Positions 33,131 to 45,100 of a DNA stretch of 64,000 nucleotides are shown here, in pieces; position 1 is the first letter of the stretch, and each line of letters opens with the position of its first letter. Source of the DNA: Liopterus haemorrhoidalis (taxonomy: Eukaryota > Arthropoda > Insecta > Coleoptera > Dytiscidae); contig OZ020624.1 in NCBI GenBank assembly GCA_963971575.1, forward strand, positions 2,237,001-2,301,000. Reading direction: 5' to 3'. The notes under the pieces were generated by a model, which was not told the DNA's origin, ran no database searches, and was given only the letters and a program-made list of their open reading frames with translations. The position numbers and the translations under genes are program-made.

Positions 33131-36100
33131 TCGGTAAAAATTGTAGCCAAACGGCTAAATCTAGAGAGTTGAAATTTGGCATGCTTATGCAACTCTTTGA
33201 CCCGCACACAGGAAAAATACTAAAACATCTAAAAAACATACCCCCCTAAAAATATAAACAAATATGTGCTCATCGAAAACAAAAATATTTTTTTTAAATT
33301 CTGAGTAGGGTATCAAATGAAAGCCCTTAGTACGTGGATTAACGATCAAATTTTTATTTTTGCAAAATAAATTATTTTGATGCGATTTTTGCCAAAAATG
33401 TGCAAAAAAATTTTTGTCCCACACCCTGTAGCCCAGATGGTTTAAACTAAAAATCTAAAAAAATTCTAAGTAATGTATATTGGTGTGAACCGAAATAGTA
33501 CAACAGGAATTTTTGATCAGATTATGTTTTTGGAAAATAACGCATTTTTTGTGGTTTTTGGTTCACAAAGTACAAAAGTTATACCAATGTAAGACACTCA
33601 CATGCATAGCGTTCGATGGCTACAAGAGTTAGAGCGCTCTTAAACTGACTGGAAAACGAAGGGTTTCGAGTTCGAGTACGGAGTGAATTTTATTTTTTCT
33701 GTTTTTTTTTTGCATTTTTATTATGTTGAAATTATTTTGTCAAAATTCTAGTTATATTTTGACAAATGTTGTATTTAATTTTTATGAGCGTAAATTTAAT
33801 AACCAGTCTTATTATATGATTAACAGACGATAAATTATTTTAAAAATATCGTTCATTTTGCCGTGATTACTACAAAGTAAAATTTGTCCTACACACTCAG
33901 CATACCGCCTTCACTTATTATATACCTGCGAAACCCTGAAATGTGTGAATATTCACACTTCACATCAATTTTTTGACAAGACGTTACAAGAACCAGTTCC
34001 TTTAGAGAAGGAATTAATAATCATATATGAAAGATCTTTTCGTCGACTATGAAAATGCATTCGACTCTGTCGATAGAGAATGCATTTGGGCTGAAATGCA
34101 GAATATTGGAGTGCCTGATAAAATAATATCTCTGGTTAGAAATAGCTACAACGGCTTCACGTGTAGAGTTCTACACAATGGTAGCTTGTCAGAACCATTT
34201 CCAACCATTACAGGTGTTAAACAAGGTTGTGTGATGTCACCGCTTCTTTTTTTGATAGTTTTAGACGCCGTAGCTAGACGATCAACAGCCAACAAACCCA
34301 GAGGAATTATTTGGAATCCGCTAACACCAACAGTCAGACTGGAGTCACTGGATTTTGCAGACGATAAATGTGAGTTGTCGCATAAGCATGGAGATATGCA
34401 GCAAAAACTGAATGACCTCACGATTGAATCTGCAAAAGTTGGATTGAAAATTAATAGCTCCAAGACAAAAGAAATGCGGATAAATGCAGAAACCGATAGA
34501 CCTTTACTGCTCGGTAACCATCAAATCGAGCGTGTGGATGATTTCCAGTACTTGGGGAGTGTTAATACGCAAAGCGAGAGGCGCATTTATCCAACTTAGC
34601 CATGTATGGAATTCTGCGATCTACAGTACTTCCACGAAAACTACCATATTCAGGGCATGCGTGACGTCAGTTCTTCTGTACGGCTGTGAGACTTGGTTCG
34701 TAACAGAAGCTATCAAGAGAAGAGTGCGAGTATTTGGAAATCGATGTCTCCGAAGAATTCTTCGCATTTATTGGCCACGTAGAATATCAAACGTAGAATT
34801 GGGGGAAAGAACTGGTCAAATGGACATTAATTTGCAAATAACAAGAAGAAAGTATGGTTGGTTAGGGCACATTCTTCGAAGGGCTTCTAGCGAAGTGTGT
34901 CGATATGCACTAGCATACAACCCTCAGGGCAGTAGGCGTAGAGGACGACCCAAGAACACCTGGCGTCGCTCAACACTGCTAGAAATAAATGCATGGAGCT
35001 TTCAAAACCAAGACAAAAGACTTTATAACAACATCACCGACTTGAAGCCAAACTGGTTGAAAATTTGCTACAAGATTTGGTGAACATTTGAAAGCCATCC
35101 AAAATAAAAAAGTAGAACAGTCCATAGCAGAACATATGATCTCCAATAATCATAACCTTTCCGTTAATGACTTTAAAATCCTACACATTCACAATAAAAG
35201 CCTTAAACTGAACCTTTTAGAATACCGAGAAATTCACAAAAATATTAACTCTGGAATTCCCTTAATGAATGACCAGATTGACGTTTACAACTCACCCCTA
35301 ATAAATTGGTAAATAACTTTTTTCCCTTATCTGCTAATATGGTTGACACTTGTATTCCCTACCATTAATATTTGTTCCCACTGAATGTATCCGTTACAAA
35401 ATAAGTTTAGTTTGTAATTTGAACTCCTGTAGATGGTGTCACTGCCGAAATACGTATAGAGTAATATTAAACTTATATTTGTGAAACTTACCGAGTGTTT
35501 TATTTATTAATCTTATAAAAATTGTCATTTAACTATTCACTGTTATAAATTGATGCATGTATGCACATACCATATATATATTTTAAAAACTTAACTTTTC
35601 ATGTAATGTAATATTTAATAATTGTAATCAAACACTCGGCGGACACTAATAACCATGCTGTTGATGTGTCCTAAATACTTATATAAAAAAAGATCTATAT
35701 TTTAAATGTGCTAATCCACTTAAAATGAACAAGAAAAATCGATCGATTAAAGTAGCTATTATCTGAAGGGGGAAAAATATGAAAATATAATATCTTGACG
35801 TATGATTGTATAAGCGGAAGTGGTTTTAGTAAGTAGATAAACATTTTCCGATTTAATTTCCGATAAAATCGGAACAATGAGAATTTGCATGACGGATTCT
35901 ATTAAACCCAAAAATGAATTCAGTGGCACGAGGTAACGCACGTAATTGTAATTGATTGTTTTCTTTTTGAATTTCCCGTTCGGATAAACTCCCGTGAAAT
36001 TAGGATTCTAAAAATATATAATTTAACAGTATAAGCTGTTCACTTTTGTAAGAACAAATTAAGAGGGAATTTTGTTTTTAATAGTTTGCACCTTTGAAGC

Positions 36101-39100
36101 TGTATGTCATGTTGGTATTAAAAAATGTCGATCCATTTGATATATGTCATATTGAAAAATGATATCTTAATTATAATGATCATAACCTTATCAACCTAAA
36201 GTCGGTTTTACAGCGTAAGGAATATTTTTAATTGACATTTAAAGTCAGTAACACACCATAAAAGTAACCAAAATAACCAGATCTAGTGTGTTCTTACAAA
36301 AGTGAACAGCTTATATACCTATAACCCACATATTATAAGTTTTTAATACAAAACCAACAATCTAAAATTAAATTACTAACAATCTATATATCAAAATTTG
36401 TATCATTTTTATTTATCTAATAGGATATTTTTAATAAATCATTTTAATGTGACAACCGTCAAATAGGGGAAACTTCCTAAGCGCTCTGACATCTGGTGGC
36501 AAATTGCGGAAGATTCGAAAGTGACTTTGTTTTGTTTTGTTCAATGGAGAAATACGTGTTTTTTGTTATTTGTTTTATTTTTGTGAATCATGGAAAAAAA
36601 AAAATCAATCAATTTTGTTGTGTGCCGTAATGTAAATCGTGAATAAGGAAGAATCCTTCTTAAACATTCCATAATTTACCTAAATCTGGAACAAGTAATA
36701 TTAATGTGATAAAATTTAAAAAAATAGTAGTGTTTTAAAACAGCGATATGCCAAATAAGGCGAAACATGTTAGATATTTCCAAACAGACAGAAAATCCTG
36801 TGCGGATTGTGCGGATATTTTTGCGGATGCGGATCCTGTCTATGCGGATGCGGATACAGATAAATGTATCCGCGCAGATCTACTTATGACTACATCCTGC
36901 ACCAGGGACGTAGCCAGGATTTCAGCTGGGGAGGGGGGGGGGGCAAAAATAACAAAATATTCTAAATTGGTCAGTACGACCTTAATTACATGGCTCGGGT
37001 AGAAAATAACAGCGTTCTAGGTCAGGGGTCGGCAACCTTTCAGTGACAAAGAGCCAAATCTATATTGAAAAAAAAACACAATAACATGGAAGAACCGCTA
37101 AAAAATATATGCTATATTTAAGAAAAAAACGTAAAAATTGTTTATTTGTTTTAAAATAATCAAGTATTACAATAAATTAATATTTACTTATACATTTAGT
37201 TTGTAATGCCTATTGTAGTTGCCAGTATATTACAATATAATTTTTTAATGGGACGATTGCTCCTGTATAGTGTTCTATAAGACTTCAATATTTGGTGAAT
37301 ATTCAGTAATCTTTAACTTAAGGCAGCACTCTAGTTTCAGGTCAGTAAGATTACTTCTTAACTGATTCTTTATTAATTTCATATGTGAAAAGATTTGCTT
37401 ACAGTATTATGTGGATCCGAAAATTGTCAGTAGCCCAAAATCATAATTTTTTAGAAAAACGATTCTGGAAGACGGTTCCAAGCTTCGAAAAGAACTTTAT
37501 CTACATTTTGAAGATTGCGAATTTCGGTCCACTTATGCTGAGAAGATAAAATTCACTTTTTTCTTTCTAAATTTTCCAGTTCAGAATTAAGTTTTAAAAA
37601 TATATAATTCATCAAAAAATTCAAATCCACTAATTGAAGGTGATCTCGAAAAGCTTCTTTCATGAAACAAATAACTTCTTCTAAAAGGAAATATGCAGTA
37701 ACTAGGGGAATTACTGGGCGTGAATTGCACCGTAAAACATTCTGGAAAATACAATACCTGTATAGTACAGGCAGAAAGTTGAAAATTAAAAAATAGATTA
37801 TATTAAAATAAAAACCAGCCAATTTTCAAAGAGCCACAAAATTTTCTAAAAGAGCCGCAGGTTGCCGACCCCTGTTCTAGGTCTTTTGTAGTATATTAAA
37901 TAATAAAAGTCGGTAAATTTATAATTTTTCTTCACCTCTGGTGAAGAAAACTTCTAACAACCTAAATTATATTTTATATAAAGTAAACTATCCTGGGGGG
38001 GGGGCAAATGCCCCCTATGCCCCCCCTCCCGGCTACGTCCCTGTCCTGCACACCACTGGTATTCGTACATCAAATTACTTTAAATTCTTCCGATAGATGC
38101 CTTTTCATCAATAATTTAGTATCATTTGTAGTGTAGTTGACCTAAATTTTGTCCTTTTTTCCGTGAAAGACGAAAAATGATATGTTCATTTGAACACAAT
38201 ACTATCCTAACGACAGCCGTCACCCGTCTCAAACTACCTATTATACCATCATTGTAAGAGACTTGTTGAAACAATGAGCGTACATCCTGTTTGTTTAAAT
38301 CCGGAAATTAAATTTGTGTTAAGTTTAGAGTTTTGACATTTAAAACTTAATAAACAGAAACAACACGATAGCGAACTAGTTAATTTATTGTAAAAGGTTC
38401 AGGAAAGTTTTAAAATTACATTTGAAACTACAAGTATTGTAATTTTCAGTTCGGTAGTTTGATAATGCATTTCTATTATGTAACTTTGTGTAAAGATTTA
38501 CTTTATTAGGAATTAATTCTGTTTAGGAGTTTGTAAACCAGACAAAGTGTAGGGAATTTATGTAGCTCCGAGCCTAATAAAAAAAAATATATATATAATA
38601 AAAAATTATTCACTTTCAAGCCGTACTTGGAGTCGTAATCGTTATTATGGCAAGTAGCATAGCATAGTAAACCTCGCAAATACAGTTCATAACTTCATCA
38701 TCCGAACTCGAAAAATCTAAATCTGAATCAGATGATTCTGGATTTGATATCTCAAGTTTCAAGATCCATTAAATATATCTAATATTTTTCACCCTTTCGA
38801 CACTAGGCTGACCAGATTTTTTTCACAGAAAAAGAGTGTACTAAAAAAAAGGTTACACTCCAAAAATTCAAATAATGAGCAAAAAACAGAGGTCCTCATT
38901 CAAAAATACTAGTGACGAGCAAAAAAAAGGTCTTCATTCCCAAAATAGAAGTGATGAGCAAAAAAAAGGTCCTCACTTCTAAACTAGAAGTAATAAAAAC
39001 AAGTGACCATCAAAAAAGAGTATATTCAGGTTTTTTTTTTTATAAAAAGTAAGAGTATAGAAAATATTACTCAAAAAAGAGTATAATACTATTAAAAAGA

Positions 39101-42100
39101 GTACGTCTGGTCACCCTATTCGACACAAAAGATTCTCCGAACCAAATCGTAAAAAGATTCTTAACCTGGAAAGTTATCTGACATCTGTCTGACATTTAAC
39201 ATTTACGTCAGACGTACTTCTTATTCTTTACGTATAAACAAATCGAACAGAAAATTAAACTCGCTGTATGTTACCAGTTTTTAGTAGTAAACTGCTAACT
39301 GCAGCGTTTTACTGCTAGCGTTTAGCAGTATAACGCGAAGGTACAAATCGAACATACATATTACTTAGTTTTATTTAAATAAATAATAAAGATATTTAGA
39401 TTTTTATATTATTTTTTTCTTCGTTTTCTGTGGTTTTGGCAACTTTGGCCGTTGACCAGATTTTCATATTATTTAAAAACGTAACCTATAAATATATCTT
39501 CGAATCCTTATTTATGTATATGTTTACAAAAACATTATTTTATAATATAAAGTATCTGAATTGTATATATAAGTATATACTTATCAAAGATATATAATTT
39601 TGCTCGAAAATTAAAAAATGTCATAAAATTAAGGTAACAAAAATAATAACACATGTATTTTAACTCTGCCAATAATTCCAAAGGAACCCATTGTCAGATG
39701 GCAGCACAGTATATGACGTCATACTAATATGGTATATTCTAAACAATGCATTGAAATTCCGCGAAAATGAAGTGATATGATATACCAGACACCATATCTT
39801 TACTAATACCAGTAAATTCATATAAGTCCGGGACTGTCTGGGATATTAAACAGTAGAGTTATAATTAACAGTGTTGAACTGTAATTTATCAAGTCGCTAA
39901 TCCATTAGACAGGCCAACTTTGGTTACTCACACAAACAAACAAACACACACGCACACACACACAAGTGGAAACACACACTCATACACTTCAACACACAGC
40001 CATAAAAACACACAGACACACAGATACGTATAACACACACAAATAAACCATACACACACACACACAAATGCATGTAACTCGCAGCCATAGACACACAGCT
40101 ATAGAAAGCACGCACTCACACAGACAGACAGAATCACCCCCAAATTTCTGTTTCTAACCGCAGTGCGCAATATGCATCACGTTTATGGTTACAATTTCAT
40201 TTTACGCAAATTAAACTAATATCCTACAAATTATCCTAAATTAAGGTATGTCACGTAACGTATTTTCATTTTAATTATATAGTTATTTTATGGTTGTCCG
40301 GAAAGTTTTGTCGTATTTTCATGCAGGCTTATACAAGTATAAACAGGCATACACGTACGAGGGACATTCAATAATAAAAGAGACAAATTGATGTAGAAAA
40401 AAAAAAAAAAATTGATGTGAAGTGTGAATTTTCACAAATTTCAGGGTTTTGCAGGTATTTAGTAAGTGAATGATGCCAAATTTGGACGCCAAAACAAATT
40501 TTATATTAAAATATTTTTTTTGTTAATTTTAATTCGAACGCCTAATATTATTATTTAGGTTTATAAATATGTGCAGTATTTTTTTTTTTATATAGCAAGG
40601 TTCATTACGAATTTTAAAAATTGCGCCTATGGCTTCCATTGGTTGTTATAAGTTCCGCCCCTCTGATTTCGTGTACATTGAAACAGAATTAAATTATAAT
40701 TTAAACAATTTCCACTGGTTATTAAATTTACGCTTTTAAAAATTAAATGCAACATTTGCCAAAATATAACTAGAATTTTGAAAAAATAATTTAAACAATA
40801 TGAAAATTAAAAAAAAATAATAATAATAATAATATTGTCTCTTCTCGCAGGGTTCGATCCCTTTTGGATCGAGTTACTTGGGTGAAAAGGCAGCGTCATA
40901 ACCACTAAACCAGCATACACCTTCCAGTGTAGCGTGTTACAAAAAAACACAAAAAATGCGTTTTTTTCCAAAAACATAATCTGATCAAAAATTCCTGTTG
41001 TACTATTCCGGTTCACACCAATTTACATTACTTAGAATTTTTTCAGATTTTTAGTTTAAACCATCTGGGCTACAGCGTGTGGGACAAAAAATTTTGCACA
41101 ATTTTGGCAAAAATCGCTTCAAAATAATTTATTTTGCAAAGATAATTTGATCGTTAATCCACGTACCAAGGGCTTTCATTTGATACCCTACTCAGAATTG
41201 TAAAAAAAATTTTTTTTTTCGATGAGCACATATTCGTTTATATTTTTAGGGGGTTATGTTTTTTAGATGTTTTAGTATTTTTCCTATGTGCGGGTTAAAG
41301 AGTTGTATAATCATGCCAAATTTCAACTCTCTAGGTTTAGCCGTTTGGCTACAATTTTTACCGAACAGACAGACAGACAGACAGCCAGACAGATGACAAA
41401 ATGACGGTATAAGGGTTTTTTGGTAATACCTACAAAACCCTAATAGGTAGAAAGTTCACTATTTTCAACCAAATCACCGTTAAAATCTTCATTTATTTAA
41501 ATAGTGTTCTTTTTATGAAATATTACATTTTCAGTGTTAAAATTAACACTAATTTAACACTATTTATTTTCTAACACAATAATTTAACCAGCATGTAAGT
41601 GTAAACTTAAAAAAAAAACACTTAAACATATTCGGTATTTTACTGCAATTTAAATAATAAGTAGTTTTATATTTTAGAACTATTCGTATATTTAAAATTT
41701 AAATCATGTACTGGCCACATCAGAAATGCAAATAATGTAAATAAATAAACTGAATTCTTAGTGCATAGGGTAGTAAATTTACTTTTTCTATCAATATATT
41801 TTATAGGGCGAGTCTGGTAATACATATAAATTTTTTCAATTCCCCAGCGATTTAAAATGAAAAGAAAAACTAAACATTCTTACTTTCCTTTCTTCTTATT
41901 TCACCTACTTCATTCTTATTTGGAAGAGAAAAAAAAAAAGCCCACAAGGAAAAATATTCAATATTTCACACGCTTAGATTAAGAAATATCGACAAGCGTG
42001 AAGAAAACGAAAGAAATGTTTAAGAAAAATAAAAAGAACAATGGACCATCCTTATTGAGCGGAAAGGTTAAATGTGAAAACTTCAATCTAAAATATTTTT

Positions 42101-45100
42101 AAGGGAAGGATAAACTTAGTAGTTTCTTAAACGAGGGCTTAAACTTAAAAGGTAGCCCTTTTAAGTTTTTACAAAAACTAAGAAAGACATTTTTTTTGGA
42201 ACAAACTGTTTTATTGCTTTTCAAAATATTCGCCTTTAAGATTTATACACTTTTGCATGTGATCAAACCAATTCTCGAAACATTTTTTCCACTCTGAAGT
42301 TGGTATCTCAAAAACATGGTTTCGCCAAAAACTCGTTTATTGAAATTGCTGTGTGACAAGGCGCATTTATCATCTACATTCCATTGGTCAAAATCTGATG
42401 AACGGTAGTGTGAGTCAAATTCAACCTTTCCCCGATCATTCTGACTGTCAACCGACAACCTGAACGTACAAGATCCCGGATTCTGTCGACATTTTCATCG
42501 GTTCTTGAAGATGAAGACCTTCCACTGCATAATTCATCTTCAATCAACTCTCCTCCTTCTGAAAATGCCTTAAACCACCAAAAAAACCTGGGTCCTTGAC
42601 AAAACACTGTGTCCGTAGGCCTGCTGAAGTTTTGCAAAAGTTTCCGTTGCACTGTGCCCAAGTCTGAAGCAAAACCTGATAGCACACAGTTGCTCGAAAT
42701 GAATGTCACTCATTTTTAGAACCCGCTAGAAAACAAAAAAAATCTCTACGGACAACAAAATTACTCTAGGGAGTTCAAACTCGTACTGAAGGCATATTAC
42801 ATATTCACCTGCCGCTCTTCCAAGTCCCGCGTCCCATATGTTGCCAGATCTTTTGTATGGATTTTTTGCTGTGTGGATTCAAAAGATGATAATGAGGTAA
42901 ATAAAAAATTTAACGAAGTGGCTCGTTCAATTAATTCGAAACACCCTGTAGTAGAACAGTGTGGAAAACTATAAGTATTTAATTTAACACTTATTAAGTT
43001 TTATAAGTGGTTTTGAATTTATTTTACGTACATTGCGGAAGTTGAGAGAGAGAATGAGGAAGAGAGAGAAGAGAAAGAGAGAGAGTGAAACAATAGAGAA
43101 TTTAATTCACAAAGAGAGCAAACACCTGACAGAAATAATATAATTTCTTCATTGAATTAAGTGGCTTCGTTACCAACTTCAACATTCTGTGCGTGATACC
43201 AACGTAGTAATTAAACCAAATTAGTTACATTATAAAAAGCACTGTGTTCTATATTTTATAATGAACTGTCACTCATATTTACACAGATTTCATATAATTA
43301 GAAATTGTTTACTAAAGAACCAAGTTTATTAATTTCCTAACAAGATAAATAACGCTGTCTAAAATTTTCAGGAATAGAAGGCTTGATAAAAAAAATCAGC
43401 TGTGGCCACCACAGGACCGACCGCCATCACAAAGTACTTGTATAAAATATATTCTAGCAGCAGATTAGAAATAACTTAACCCAATATTTTTTTAACAAAG
43501 ATATTATTTATCATGACCATGGAAACGTTACACATAAGTATGAAAAAATTGAGATTTGAGAATTGAGTCAATAATATATATTTAAATTATATATTATACT
43601 TGTCCGACGTGCGTTTTTGGTTGAGAAACACTGATCTATAGGATTTTGCGCGCCTTAATACCCTTTTCACATCAGATGTTTAAGTTCGGATGTTAAAGTG
43701 AATGTGTCTTTAAACGCTAATGTGAAAACGTATGACCTCGTCTAAATACAAGCGAAGTTGAAGACAGAGATCTGCGTCTTAAACTTCGTCCGCATTGTCA
43801 ACTTAATTTCTATTATAAAAAAATACTCTTTGAATTTGTGCTTTTCTTCTTTTATCTATGTTGTATAATCAATAAACTAATAATAACTATAATAATTTAA
43901 CAATTACGTAGATATATATTTATTTATTTATTTATGTAATAACGCAAATAAACTTCTTCTAACCGCGATATATAAAATAATAAGAGAATAAATTCAAGCG
44001 ATATGAAATTATGTTGGCAATACTATCTTTACATGCAGATTTCCAGATGACAGCACCGGAGATTCAAACATCAAATGTGAAAGCAAACCGATGTTAAAGA
44101 TCGGTTGAAGTTCTTGAAGTTCTAATGTGAAAAGGGTATAATACCCTTTTCACACTAGATCTTTAAGATCGGATGTTAAAGTGAATGTATCTTTAAACGC
44201 TAATGTGAAACCGTACGGCCTCGTCTAAACACAAGCGATGTTTAAGACAGATCTGCGTCTTAAACTTCGTCCGCATTCCCAACTTAATTTCTATTATAAA
44301 AAAATACTCCTTGAATTTGTGCTGTCAACATTTTATGTTATCATAAACAAGAATACTGTATTATATCGACGTTATAAGAAGTTTATACTTATTGTTATAA
44401 TAAAATTATTTATTTTAATAATGTGTTTAACAAAATACAGAGCTACAATAATTGAGATAAAATGTATCGACTTACATGTTAATACAGGTGTAATATATTC
44501 TTTATTGTAGTGTCTTTATTGTAGAATGAAATGAAATATCCTTATTTGTTTATAATAATTCAAAATGTGCGTCTGCGCAGACAGTTCAAAACTGGTGATT
44601 TCATGACGGTAACTTAAGGACAAAATTACTGTAGCTGATGACAGCACCAGAGATTTAAACATCAAGTGTGAAAGCATACCGATCTTAAACATCGGTGAAC
44701 TTTAAGTTCACTCGTCTTAAAGATCTAGTGTGAAAATGGTATAAGGCAACGGTGCAGAGTTAATTTTGAACAGCCTGTAGAGATATCAAAATCCAATTAT
44801 TATATACTAAAGTGATTATATTGTTGGGAACCCTTTATTTAGTTTCAAATTAAAAGTGATTATATTATATTTTCTGTATGTGCAGTATTGAATAGGCTGC
44901 CCCTATCTGTTATTGGTGTAGGCAACCCGGTCTACAGATGTGTCAGGCGGGTCATGGGATCGCCAGATACGAGGGGTGTCCGCTCGATTACGTCCGAAAT
45001 TCACAGACACTGAAACCCTTCGCGCTTAACGGTCAAAGGTCTTATCCACCATCCACCCCAAACATCATATTATTTATAGAACAAAAACCTTTAAATTAAA

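Larger units (their letters stand above)
33005..33970 (-). mobile_element. tRNA-cassette repeat, copy b
   Basis: Inverted relative to copy a. Carries a long (GTCT)n tract at 33052-33130 and a tRNA-like block at 33611-33688. Its distal arm (33780-33970) is of the second subtype, shared only with copy f. Confidence 0.75.

Noticed and set aside
39924..40115. Cys/Val-rich reverse frame
   Set aside because: Artefact of the CA-rich microsatellite.
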